A DNA stretch of 64,000 nucleotides from assembly GCA_038961845.1 (NCBI GenBank), contig CP152408.1:2666001-2730000 (forward strand), written 5' to 3'. The notes below the pieces were generated by a model, which worked only from the letters and a program-made list of their open reading frames with translations, ran no database searches and was not told where the DNA came from. Source of the DNA: Xylophilus sp. GW821-FHT01B05 (GTDB lineage: Bacteria > Pseudomonadota > Gammaproteobacteria > Burkholderiales > Burkholderiaceae_C). This document shows, in pieces, positions 37,534 to 45,970 of the stretch (the stretch's first letter is position 1; every line of letters begins with the position of its first letter). The translations under genes and the position numbers were made by a program.

Positions 37534-37926
37534 CTAGGCCGGCTCTGGTCGGCACCAGAGCCAGGCCAGCACGCCATCCATGCAAGCCAGCGCTAGCGAG
37601 GCAGCCCATACGCGCTGGGTGGTGGCCAGCAGGATCAGCGCACAAAACGCCATGGCCGCCGTGGCGCTCCATTTGGCACGGCGGCTCATGCGGCCGCCGT
37701 TCTGCCAATTGCGCAGCAAGGGCCCGAACAGGCGGTGGCCCATCAGCCACGCATGCAGCCGTGGCGAGCTGCGCGCCGCGGCCCAGGCAGCCATGATGAT
37801 GAAGACCGTGGTCGGCATGCCCGGCACGAAGATGCCCACCACCCCCAGCGCAATGCAGAGCACGGCAAAGGCCGCCAGCAGCAGGCGCACTGGGGCAGGC
37901 AAGGGGCGTTGCGAGGTATCGGGCAT
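37534..37926 (-). CDS. DUF454 (YbaN) family inner membrane protein
   Basis: A 130-residue membrane protein: LLLAAFAVLCIALGVVGIFV-PGMPTTVFIIMAAWAAARSS is the hallmark of the YbaN/DUF454 family, followed by RLHAWLMGHRLFGPLLRNWQ and two further membrane segments. Start at ATG 37926. Function unknown. Converges with the small lipoprotein gene 7 bases away and is divergent from def. Confidence 0.85.
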   Translation of the reverse strand: MPDTSQRPLPAPVRLLLAAFAVLCIALGVVGIFVPGMPTTVFIIMAAWAAARSSPRLHAWLMGHRLFGPLLRNWQNGGRMSRRAKWSATAAMAFCALILLATTQRVWAASLALACMDGVLAWLWCRPEPA

Positions 37927-38008
37927 ACGGGCTTCCAGGCGCAGATTGTGACGGCTGGGCAAGCCCGGCTATGCTTGCCACTCCCCAGCTTTTGCCTTGC
38001 CGCTCCCG

Positions 38009-38554
38009 ATGGCTGTTCGAGACATTCTCAAGATGGGCGACCCGCGTCTGCTGCGCGTCGCCCCGCCCGTGCCGGCCAATGCCTTTGGCAGCGAAGCCCT
38101 GCACGCCCTCATCACCGACATGTTCGACACCATGCACGCCGTCAACGGCGCTGGCCTGGCTGCGCCGCAGATTGGCGTCGACCTGCAACTGGTGATCTTC
38201 GGCACCGATGCCCCCAACCCGCGTTACCCCGATGCGCCGGTGGTGCCGCGCACCGTGCTGCTGAACCCCGTGATCGAGCCGCTGGGCGCCGAGGAAGAAG
38301 AGGGCTGGGAAGGCTGCCTGTCGGTGCCCGGCCTGCGCGGCGTGGTGCCGCGTTGGGCGCGCATCCGCTACACCGGCGTTGACCCTGAGGGGCAGCCCAT
38401 TGACCGCACGGTCGAGGGCTTTCACGCCCGGGTGGCGCAGCATGAGTGCGACCACCTGATCGGCAAGCTCTACCCCATGCGCATCCGGGACTTCAGCCGC
38501 TTTGGCTTCACCGAAATCCTGTTCCCAGGCCTGGACGCCTCGGAAGACGACTGA
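38009..38554 (+). CDS. def: Peptide deformylase
   Basis: A 181-residue deformylase that removes the N-formyl group from nascent proteins. All three metal/active-site motifs are present: [13 protein letters not shown] and QHECDH. Start at ATG 38009. It is not linked to fmt, so it may be a second deformylase (inference). The next operon begins 27 bases downstream. Confidence 0.95.
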   Translation: MAVRDILKMGDPRLLRVAPPVPANAFGSEALHALITDMFDTMHAVNGAGLAAPQIGVDLQLVIFGTDAPNPRYPDAPVVPRTVLLNPVIEPLGAEEEEGWEGCLSVPGLRGVVPRWARIRYTGVDPEGQPIDRTVEGFHARVAQHECDHLIGKLYPMRIRDFSRFGFTEILFPGLDASEDD

Positions 38555-38581
38555 TATCCCCGTTTCAAGAGGAAAAAGAAC

Positions 38582-39619
38582 ATGCAGAGCACCACCTCCC
38601 GCCGCCTCGCATCGCTGGCCGCCTTCGCCGCACTGGCCTGCAGCGCTGTCCCTGCCTTCGCCGGCAAGACGCTGGACGCCGTCAAGCAGCGCGGCACGCT
38701 CAACTGCGGCGTGACCAACGGCGTGGCTGGCTTCTCGGCGCCGGATTCGCAGGGCAACTGGTCGGGCCTGGACGTGGACACCTGCCGCGCCGTGGCCGCG
38801 GCCGTGCTGGGCGACCCGAAGAAGGTCAACTTCGTGCCGCTCAATGCGCAGCAGCGCTTTGCCGCGCTGCAGGCTGGCGAGATCGACATGCTGGCGCGTA
38901 ACACCACCTGGACGCTGTCGCGCGACGCCTCGCTGGGCCTGGAGTTCACCACCATCACCTACTACGACGGCCAGGGCTTTTTGGTGCCGAAGAAGCTCAA
39001 GGTCACCAGCGCCAAGCAACTGAAGGGCGCCGAGATCTGCACCCAGTCGGGCACCACCAATGAGAAGAACGTGTCGGACTACTTCCGCGCACAGAACATC
39101 AAGGTCAAGACGGTGGTGTTCGAGAATTTCGAGGCTTCCTTCAAGGCCTTTTTCTCGGGCCGCTGCCAGGTCTTCACCACCGATGCGTCCACCCTGGCCG
39201 GCCTGCGCAACAAGGAGGCCAAGAATCCGGACGATTACGTGATCCTGCCGGACCTGATCTCCAAGGAGCCGTTCGCGCCCGTGGTGCGGCGCGGCGACGA
39301 CGAGTGGTTCACCATCGTCAAGTGGGTGCCGCACGCGTTGATCGAGGCTGAGGAACTGGGCGTGACCCAGGCCGGCGTCGATGCCGCCAAGAGCGGCAGC
39401 CAGGACCCGGCCGTGCAGCGCCTGCTGGGCAGCTCGGAAGACATGGGCAAGCTGCTGGGACTGGACAAGGACTGGGCCTACCGCGCCGTCAAGGCCGTGG
39501 GCAACTACGGCGAGGTGTTCGAGCGCAATGTGGGACCGAAGTCGGTACTGCAACTGCCGCGCGGGCTGAACAACCTCTGGAACAAGGGCGGCCTGGTCTA
39601 CGCACTGCCGGTGCGATGA
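38582..39619 (+). CDS. Amino acid ABC transporter substrate-binding protein (AapJ-like)
   Basis: A 345-residue periplasmic binding protein with a Sec signal (AACSAVPAFA cleavage region) of the general polar amino acid family: TLDAVKQRGTLNCGVTNGVA, GLDVDTCRAVAAAVLGD, LNAQQRFAALQAGEIDMLAR and a C-terminal NVGPKSVLQLPRGLNNLWNK. RBS AAGAGGAAAAAGA precedes the ATG. The stop overlaps the next permease by 4 bases. Confidence 0.92.
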   Translation: MQSTTSRRLASLAAFAALACSAVPAFAGKTLDAVKQRGTLNCGVTNGVAGFSAPDSQGNWSGLDVDTCRAVAAAVLGDPKKVNFVPLNAQQRFAALQAGEIDMLARNTTWTLSRDASLGLEFTTITYYDGQGFLVPKKLKVTSAKQLKGAEICTQSGTTNEKNVSDYFRAQNIKVKTVVFENFEASFKAFFSGRCQVFTTDASTLAGLRNKEAKNPDDYVILPDLISKEPFAPVVRRGDDEWFTIVKWVPHALIEAEELGVTQAGVDAAKSGSQDPAVQRLLGSSEDMGKLLGLDKDWAYRAVKAVGNYGEVFERNVGPKSVLQLPRGLNNLWNKGGLVYALPVR

Positions 39620-40611
39620 AGGGCAGGGGGCCGCGCGGCGCTTGGCGCAGCTGGGCACTGCAGATCGCGCTGGTGGCCTTGCTACTGGCGGGCGTGGCGG
39701 CCTTGGCGGCCCATGCGCTGGAGGTGCTGCGCGGGCGCGGCATCCAGTCCGGCTTTGACTTTTTGCTGCAGCCTGCAGGCTTTGAGATCGGCGAGGGCTG
39801 GCTGGATTTTCACGCCGGCCAGCCGTTCTGGCGCGCCTTCCTGGCCGGGCTCATCAACACCTTGCGCGCAGCAGTGCCCGCCGCCGCCATTGCCCTGGTG
39901 CTGGGCACCTTGCTAGGCATAGGCCGGCTGGCACCACACCTGCTGGTGCGCAGCATCTGCACCTGGTATGTAGAGGCGCTGCGCAATGTGCCGCTGCTGG
40001 TGCAGTTGCTGATGCTGTACTTCGCGCTTACCCAATTGCTGCCTGACGCGACCGAGGCCGTGCAACTGTTGCCGGGCGTGTGGCTCAGCAAGAGCGGCTT
40101 GTCGCTGCCCTGGCCAGTAACAGCGGAAGGGCACTGGTTGCCCTCGTCATTCGAATGGCCCGAGCGCACCGCCTTCAACATCAGCGGTGGTGCGGCGCTT
40201 ACGCCTGAATACCTGGCCATCGTCTTTGCGCTGGGCCTCTACACCGCGGCCTTTGTGGCGGAGATCGTGCGCGCCGGCATCCAGTCGGTGCCGGCCGGCC
40301 AGGTCGATGCGGCGCGCGCCATGGGCTTTGGGCCGGCGCAGCAGTTGCGCATCGTGGTGCTGCCGCAGGCGCTGCGGTTGATCGTGCCAGCGGTCACCAA
40401 CCAGGTGCTGGCCCTGGTCAAGAACTCTTCGCTGGCGGTGGCGGTGGGCTATCCAGAGCTGGTGTCTGTCGCCAATACCTCGCTCAATTCCACCGGGCGC
40501 GCCTTTGAGTGCATTGCGGTGGTGATGGCCGTGTACCTGCTGCTCTCGCTGCTGATTGCCGGAGGCACCAACCTCTACAACGCCCGCGTGGCCCTGCGGG
40601 GTTGGCGATGA
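39616..40611 (+). CDS. Amino acid ABC transporter permease (AapQ-like)
   Basis: A 331-residue inner membrane permease of the HisM family. Several membrane segments; the ATPase-contact loop reads EIVRAGIQSVPAGQVDAARA and MGFGPAQQLRIVVLPQALRL. The length with a large insertion between early segments matches AapQ-type subunits. ATGA overlaps with both neighbours show translational coupling in a three-gene operon. Confidence 0.92.
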   Translation: MKGRGPRGAWRSWALQIALVALLLAGVAALAAHALEVLRGRGIQSGFDFLLQPAGFEIGEGWLDFHAGQPFWRAFLAGLINTLRAAVPAAAIALVLGTLLGIGRLAPHLLVRSICTWYVEALRNVPLLVQLLMLYFALTQLLPDATEAVQLLPGVWLSKSGLSLPWPVTAEGHWLPSSFEWPERTAFNISGGAALTPEYLAIVFALGLYTAAFVAEIVRAGIQSVPAGQVDAARAMGFGPAQQLRIVVLPQALRLIVPAVTNQVLALVKNSSLAVAVGYPELVSVANTSLNSTGRAFECIAVVMAVYLLLSLLIAGGTNLYNARVALRGWR

Positions 40612-41642
40612 ACTGGCGCGGCGAGCTGTTCGGCGGCCCGGTGCGCAGCCTGTGCACCCTGGTGCTGGCCGCGCTGCTGGGCTGGATCGCCTGGCATGTA
40701 GGCGCCTGGGCCTTGGTGGGCGCGGTGTTTCGGCCCGATGCCGAGGCCTGCCGGGCGCTGCAACATGGCGCCTGCTGGGGCGTGGTGGCGGAGAAGTGGC
40801 GCGCCATCCTGTTTGGCCGCTACCCCTTCGATGCGCAATGGCGGCCGGCCGTTGCCGCAGCCGTGCTGGCGCTGCTGCTGCTGGCCAGCGCCTGGCCGCG
40901 CTGCTGGCGCTGGGGCCTGCTGCCGGCATGGGTAGGCGGTGTGGCGCTGTTCGTGCTGCTCATGCATGGCGGTGCCGCTGGGCTGGAGGCCGTGCCCACC
41001 GGCCGCTGGGGCGGCTTGGCGCTGACCATTGCGTTGGCCACCTTTGCGCTGGCGCTGGCCTTTCCGCTGGGCTTGCTGCTGGCGCTGGGCAGGCGTTCTT
41101 CCTGGCCCGTGGTGCGCACGCTGTGCAGCACCTATATCGAGCTGGTGCGTGGCGTGCCGCTGATCTCGGTGCTGTTCATGGCGTCCTTCCTGTTGCCACT
41201 GCTGGTGCCAGCGGGCTTGCGGCCGGATGTGTTTGTGCGTGTGCTGGCCGGGCTGGCGCTGTTTGCCGCGGCCTACCTGGCGGAAATCATCCGCGGTGGC
41301 CTGCAGGCCGTGCCCTTCGGGCAGGTGGAGGCGGCGACTGCCCTGGGCATGGGGCGCTGGCAGGTGCAACGCGATGTGGTGCTGCCGCAGGCGCTGCGCA
41401 TGGTGGTGCCGGCCCTGGTGAATGCGGTGATCGGCACGCTCAAGGACACCTCGCTGGTGACGGTTGTCGGCCTGTTCGAGCTGACCGGCGCACTGGGCCT
41501 GGCGCTGGGCGGCGACCCGGTGTGGCGGCCGTTCTACCTGGAGGGCTACCTGTTCCTGGCGGCCCTCTATTGGGTCATGTGCTTCGGGCTGTCGCGCTAT
41601 GGCCGCTGGCTGGAGCGGTACATCGCGCGGCAACCCATCTGA
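40608..41642 (+). CDS. Amino acid ABC transporter permease (AapM-like)
   Basis: A 344-residue permease, partner of the preceding one: GLALTIALATFALALAFPLG, the ATPase-contact loop EIIRGGLQAVPFGQVEAATA with LGMGRWQVQRDVVLPQALRM, and LKDTSLVTVVGLFELTG. It is the last gene of the operon; the cognate ATPase (AapP) does not follow, as the next gene is on the other strand. Confidence 0.92.
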   Translation: MNWRGELFGGPVRSLCTLVLAALLGWIAWHVGAWALVGAVFRPDAEACRALQHGACWGVVAEKWRAILFGRYPFDAQWRPAVAAAVLALLLLASAWPRCWRWGLLPAWVGGVALFVLLMHGGAAGLEAVPTGRWGGLALTIALATFALALAFPLGLLLALGRRSSWPVVRTLCSTYIELVRGVPLISVLFMASFLLPLLVPAGLRPDVFVRVLAGLALFAAAYLAEIIRGGLQAVPFGQVEAATALGMGRWQVQRDVVLPQALRMVVPALVNAVIGTLKDTSLVTVVGLFELTGALGLALGGDPVWRPFYLEGYLFLAALYWVMCFGLSRYGRWLERYIARQPI

Positions 41643-41816
41643 GAAAACTCAGCCATCCATGGCGCTGAGCATCACCCGTAGCGCACGAACCACAAGGGTG
41701 CAAAAGGCCGCGGAGCAGGCCACGCCAAGACATCCGCGGAACCGGCTCTGCCGGGCCGCTGGATGTGCCCCCTGCAAAAGGGGGTTGGCGAAGACGCGAA
41801 GCGCGAAGCCTGGGGG
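41643..41816. other. Intergenic stretch with hairpin between convergent genes
   Basis: No gene. CCCCCT-GCAAA-AGGGGG (41768-41784) is a hairpin, and the ensuing GCGAAGACGCGAAGCGCGAA with CCTGGGGG resembles a dispersed GC-rich element of Comamonadaceae. It could act as a two-way terminator, although a T-run is missing. Confidence 0.4.
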
Positions 41817-42221
41817 TTAGTTCAACTTACCGCTGCTGCCGCCCACGCTGAAGCGGCCAGCGCCCAGGAAGGCCACGGCCAATGCGCCAAACAGGTACAT
41901 GCCCTGCAGCTCCAGCTTCCAGCCGCCCTGGTTGGTGAGCGCGAACAAGTCTTTCATATGCACAAGGCCAAAAGCGAACAGCATATTGACGACCAGGATC
42001 CAGGCTGCCGCGCGCGTGAAGAGGCCCAGGATCAGCAGCACGGGCGCGACGATTTCACCCACATAGGCAAGATAGGCCAGGGCAGCGGGCAAGCCGTGCG
42101 AGGCGAGCATCCCGGATATGAACCCAACGCCAGCGCTGAGTTTGAAGATGCCATGCAGCAGGATAAGAATGCCCAGGCTCACTCGCAGAACGAGCTTGCC
42201 GGTGTCGTCGGAACGGATCAT
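41817..42221 (-). CDS. DoxX family membrane protein
   Basis: A 134-residue inner membrane protein with four predicted segments: LVLRVSLGILILLHGIFKLS, a GLPAALAYLAYVGEIVAPVL segment, AAWILVVNMLFAFGLVHMKD and LQGMYLFGALAVAFLGAGRF. This is the DoxX/DoxD pattern; roles proposed for the family involve redox or quinone-linked functions but are not settled. Stands alone. Confidence 0.85.
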   Translation of the reverse strand: MIRSDDTGKLVLRVSLGILILLHGIFKLSAGVGFISGMLASHGLPAALAYLAYVGEIVAPVLLILGLFTRAAAWILVVNMLFAFGLVHMKDLFALTNQGGWKLELQGMYLFGALAVAFLGAGRFSVGGSSGKLN

Positions 42222-42513
42222 GTTTTCCCTCTCTCGGTGGATGTGACAGCACCGCCTCTCTGGCGGCGCCGGTTGGAGATTGTGTCTGGAGTGAAGTTCC
42301 GTGTCTGGGTCGACATTTAACTAGCAGCCGAACTCCTCATGGTGCCGTCTTTCTTGTGGTGTGTGCTTGGGCGCAATTCTTCGTGTCGCAAGGTCGTTGC
42401 TTGCACCGGGTGTTTACAATCTTGTTTCGTTTGCAGCGTGCGGAATGATCACGCTGCTTGACAAAGGCCAGTCCGGCTTATCTTGAGCCTTTGCTCCAAA
42501 CCTCCTCACCTTC
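42222..42513. other. Gene-free interval at the edge of the polysaccharide locus
   Basis: About 290 bases of lower GC content than the preceding DNA. I find no credible gene. GCGTG-CGGAATGAT-CACGC (around 42436-42454) is a weak hairpin, and TACAAT near 42415 could be a -10 box for the DUF2304 gene, but no good -35 is spaced from it. This marks the compositional change to the locus that follows. Confidence 0.3.
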
Positions 42514-42876
42514 ATGACCAGTCTGCAGATTACGACCGCCTTGCTGGGTATTGGTTTGGCCGCCGTCATCCTGTTTCTGGTGCGTCGCGACCACATGTAT
42601 GTCATCCATGGCATGTTCTGGATCGTGGTCGCGTTCTGTGCCGCCTTGTTGGGGCTATGGCCGCGCTTGATCGACCGCATGGCCGCGCTGGTCGGAATCA
42701 GCTATCCGCCCGCACTGCTGCTGCTGGGTGTTTCCATCGTGCTCTTCATCAAGGCCTTGCACACAGACATGGTGAATACGCGTATTGAGCGAAATCAGCG
42801 GCTTCTGAATCAGCGCTTGGCCATCTTCGAATTAGAGCGCAATGCCACCGATACCTCTGCTGATGGACGGCGCTAG
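42514..42876 (+). CDS. DUF2304 domain-containing membrane protein
   Basis: A 120-residue protein with three membrane segments (TSLQITTALLGIGLAAVILF, HGMFWIVVAFCAALLGLWPR, ALLLLGVSIVLFIKALHTDM) and a charged C-terminal helix (RIERNQRLLNQRLAIFELER), the DUF2304 pattern. Such proteins usually sit beside a dolichyl-phosphate-mannose-synthase-like GT2 glycosyltransferase and are thought to help it at the membrane; no such partner is next to it here. First gene of the polysaccharide region. Confidence 0.8.
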   Translation: MTSLQITTALLGIGLAAVILFLVRRDHMYVIHGMFWIVVAFCAALLGLWPRLIDRMAALVGISYPPALLLLGVSIVLFIKALHTDMVNTRIERNQRLLNQRLAIFELERNATDTSADGRR

Positions 42877-43073
42877 TGCTGGGAGTCAATCAGTTCGCAT
42901 TCCTTTCTCTTCGAGAAGTCTTGCATCGAAAGCATCCTCGGTCTAGACAAGCTGCCCGGGCAGTCTGTCATGCGTCACAAATATGCTGGCCTCTAGTCAG
43001 ATATGCCCGATGCAAATTGAGTAGTGGGTTATCTCCCTGATCGATAGACCGCTCAAAAAAATTCTCCAGCTTT

Positions 43074-44549
43074 ATGACCGCCAGTACCAACTCTTGGCCG
43101 CTCGTTCCTGTCATTCTCTGCGGCGGCAGTGGAGTTCGGCTATGGCCTTTATCGCGTGAAAGCCACCCGAAGCAGTTTCTGGCGCTGACCGGAGGCCAGA
43201 CCATGTTGCAGCAGACGGCCCTTCGCCTGAGGGGGCTGCCACCGGCGATAGTGGTGGACTCCTCTCCGATCCTAGTTTGCAATGAAGAGCATCGCTTCAT
43301 GGCGGCGGAGCAACTGATGGCAGTTGGTGTTCGCCATCCTCGGATCGTGTTGGAACACATCGGCCGCAATACGGCCCCAGCCCTCACCCTGGCAGCGCTC
43401 ACTGCAGTTGAGCAAGGGGAAGATCCCATCCTGCTGGCGATGCCGGCAGACCATGTGATATCCGACGTTGGTGCATTTCACGCTGCCGTCATGCAAGCGG
43501 CGCCGGGTGCCGCGAGTGGTGCTCTGATGACGTTCGGCATCGTCGCAGACCGTCCAGAGACGGGCTATGGCTACATCCAGCGTGGTACGGAGTACTCGCC
43601 CGGGGCCTTCCATGTAACTTGCTTCAAGGAAAAACCTGATGCCGATACGGCACGTCGCTACGTGGCGTCCGGCGACCATCTGTGGAATGGCGGCTTGTTC
43701 ATGGTGCGGGCGAGCGTCTGGCTCAAGGCCATTGGCCATTTCCACGCCGCCATCCTTGAGGCGTGTTCAACTGCGATGACGCAGGCCGTTCGTGATGTGG
43801 ACTTCGTGCGGCCTCAGGCAGCAAGCTTCGCCACATGTCCTTCTGACTCCATCGACTACGCCGTGATGGAGCGCTTGCCCGCGTGTCCCGAACTAGGCAT
43901 TCCTGCCGGCGTGGTCTCCCTGCAGGCTGGCTGGTCTGATGTGGGGGCCTGGGACGCGCTATGGGAGTTGCTGGATCACGATGTGCGTCAGAACGCATTG
44001 GTGGGCGACGCTGTGCTGCGCGATTCCAGTGCGTCACTGCTGTTTGCCAGCAGTCGCCTTGTGGTGGGAGTAGGGCTGCACAACGTTGTGGTGGTCGAGA
44101 CACCGGATGCTGTGCTGGTGCTGGATAGACGTCACGCTCAAGAGGTCAAGGAGGTTGTGCTGCAGTTGCGGACGCAGGGTCATGTGTTGGCCGACACGCA
44201 CCGAAAAGTTCAGCGCCCTTGGGGGTGGTACGACAGCATTGATCGTGGCGAACGCTTCCAAGTCAAGCGCATCGTGGTCAATCCCGGCGCGAGTTTGAGC
44301 TTGCAGATGCACCACCATCGCGCGGAGCATTGGGTGGTCGTGAAGGGGACGGCGCAAATCACCAACGGCGAGAAGACATTCTTGATGGCTGAAAATGAGT
44401 CCACCTACATACCGCCTGGCCATTTGCATCGGTTGGCCAATCCCGGAAAAATCTCTCTGGAGATCATAGAAGTACAATCCGGGTCCTACCTTGGGGAGGA
44501 TGATATTGTGAGATTTAAGGATGATTATGGTCGATCGAAGTTGGATTGA
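43074..44549 (+). CDS. manC: Mannose-1-phosphate guanylyltransferase / mannose-6-phosphate isomerase
   Basis: A 491-residue bifunctional type II enzyme producing GDP-mannose. N-terminal pyrophosphorylase domain begins VILCGGSGVRLWPLSRESHP-KQFL, with GRNTAPALTLAAL, MPADHVISD, GYGYIQRG and CFKEKPDADTARRYVASGDH; the C-terminal cupin isomerase domain has WGWYDSI, VNPGASLSLQMHHHRAEHWV and IPPGHLHRLANPGK. It feeds GDP-mannose (or derived sugars) to the glycosyltransferases of the locus. It is the only enzyme gene on the plus strand here and converges on the truncated glycosyltransferase. No phosphomannomutase is in the window. Confidence 0.95.
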   Translation: MTASTNSWPLVPVILCGGSGVRLWPLSRESHPKQFLALTGGQTMLQQTALRLRGLPPAIVVDSSPILVCNEEHRFMAAEQLMAVGVRHPRIVLEHIGRNTAPALTLAALTAVEQGEDPILLAMPADHVISDVGAFHAAVMQAAPGAASGALMTFGIVADRPETGYGYIQRGTEYSPGAFHVTCFKEKPDADTARRYVASGDHLWNGGLFMVRASVWLKAIGHFHAAILEACSTAMTQAVRDVDFVRPQAASFATCPSDSIDYAVMERLPACPELGIPAGVVSLQAGWSDVGAWDALWELLDHDVRQNALVGDAVLRDSSASLLFASSRLVVGVGLHNVVVVETPDAVLVLDRRHAQEVKEVVLQLRTQGHVLADTHRKVQRPWGWYDSIDRGERFQVKRIVVNPGASLSLQMHHHRAEHWVVVKGTAQITNGEKTFLMAENESTYIPPGHLHRLANPGKISLEIIEVQSGSYLGEDDIVRFKDDYGRSKLD

Positions 44550-44581
44550 ATATCCTTCTACCGAAGGGCTATTTTTTGAAT

Positions 44582-44869
44582 TCAACTCGATGCCTGCGGG
44601 CTGATGACGGATCTAATCCGCTGAATGAATGTTGCTTCAGAAAATAGATTGGCGCGTTTTCTGCAAACTTCAGACATTCGTGGCCCCCTCATTTTCTCGA
44701 TCTGCTCGACGGCGGCGATGACAGCCTCATGAGTTGGCGGCGTGGCGAGAAGCACTCCGGTTTCGTTGTGAACTACGGTCTCCAGCAGACCGCCTTCGGC
44801 GACACCAATGACCGGCTTGCCTGCGGCCATGGCTTCAACCGGTGACATGCCGAAGTCTTCGTCTATAGG
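44582..44869 (-). pseudogene. C-terminal remnant of a GT4 glycosyltransferase
   Basis: The frame encodes DEDFGMSPVEAMAAGKPVIG, then VAEGGLLETVV and LFSEATFIQRI, closely paralogous to the last 95 residues of the intact GT4 gene at 47115-48194 (same DEDFGMSPVEAMAAGKPVIG). The EX7E donor-binding motif is included but the N-terminal acceptor domain and start are missing. The homology stops at 44869, exactly where a decayed IS481-family element begins, so insertion, with later deletion, removed the rest. Not expected to be functional. Confidence 0.85.
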
Positions 44870-45910
44870 TGTCGCATCCCGGACGACCATATGGCCACTT
44901 GTGGAACAGGCGAGGGTGCGTCTGACGCCATTCCTTCATTGTCTGCACGGGCGTCTTGCTCTTGAGCGCTGACTGCAGCAACTGATGGTTGTACAGGGCT
45001 ACATAGCGCAGCAAAGTTTGCTCCATGTCCCGCGGCTGTTGAACCGGTGGGTCTTGAGCACGTCCGTTATGCGACCATTGAACCGCTCCACCGTGCCGTT
45101 GGTCCTCGGTGTTCTGGGCTGGGTCAGCCGGTGCTCGATGCCCAGTTCCTGGCACAGCCGGTCGAACTCATGGTTGCCACTGGGCTCGCGCTGCCTGCCT
45201 GCTGGCAAACAGGCGGCCCGTGAACTCCTTGTCAGTCAGCAGCTTGGTGATCCTGATCTCGGGCAGGCCTTGTGCCGCACACTCAGGAAGGCCTTCGCAC
45301 TGGCCGCCGTCTTGTTGGCCTTGCGTTGCACGAACACCTATCGCGTGGCCCGATCGATGGCCACGAACAGGTAGCGCCTGCTACTCGTCCTGCATCTGGG
45401 GCTGGAATTTCACGTCCATGTGCAATAGGCCCGGCTCGTAGCGCTTGAAGGCCTTGTGCGTCACCGCAGGCGCCTGGGGCTTGAGCGCGTTGAGACGGCC
45501 TACCCCATGGCGGCGCAGACATCGGTCCAGCTCGGAGCGAGAGACCTCGGGACTGAGGAACTCCCGGGTGAGGGCCTGCAGGTCTCATCCAGGGACAGCA
45601 GCAAGGTGCGCCGCAGGTGCACCACGATGGTCTCCTGCGCAGGCGTGAGCACGGTCTGCAGGCGATGGGCCGTGTGCTAGCGGTCCTTAAAGACCTCGCG
45701 CTTCTTCCACTTGTAGACCGTCTGCTCGGTGATGCCATAGCGCTGGACCAGCACCGGAGCGGTCTCGCTGCTGGCTGCAATCTTGGCGTGCACGGCCGGT
45801 GTGGTGCCGGACCTTCTTGCGCAGGGCGATCAGCATGGCGCGGCCTCCGAGGGGGATTGCACTGACTTTACCAACTGTCTCTGCTATCCACGCTCCAAGT
45901 CTTAACTGTT
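44870..45910 (-). mobile_element. Decayed IS481-family insertion sequence
   Basis: A transposase in pieces on the minus strand. The N-terminal part starts at ATG 45840-45838 (MLIALRKKVRHH) and needs a frameshift to read ETAPVLVQRYGITEQTVYKW; a stop follows. The integrase-core end reads FDRLCQELGIEHRLTQPRTP, RTNGTVERFNGRITDVLKTH and, in another frame, LRYVALYNHQLLQSALKSKT with a terminal KWPYGRPGCD. At least three frameshifts or stops make it inactive. The left end is placed at TGTCGCATCCCGG (44870) because glycosyltransferase homology stops there; the right end, near 45900-45915, is approximate. Confidence 0.8.
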
Positions 45911-45929
45911 GACCCGCAGGTAGGTCATT

Positions 45930-45960
45930 GCAATCAGAACTGCCTGCGCAGTTCGATTGC
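45930..45960 (-). terminator. Strong hairpin downstream of the acyltransferase gene
   Basis: GCAATC-A-GAACTGC-CTGC-GCAGTTC-GATTGC: a 13-pair stem with one bulged base and a 4-base loop, 10 bases beyond the acyltransferase stop codon. No T-run follows on the minus strand, so it is either a weak terminator or an mRNA 3' end stabiliser. Confidence 0.45.
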
Positions 45961-45970
45961 ATCTCGCCAA

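Noticed and set aside
37508..39658. 716-codon open frame antisense to def and the amino acid binding protein
   Set aside because: Spans several real genes with intact motifs on the other strand and has no coherent protein features.
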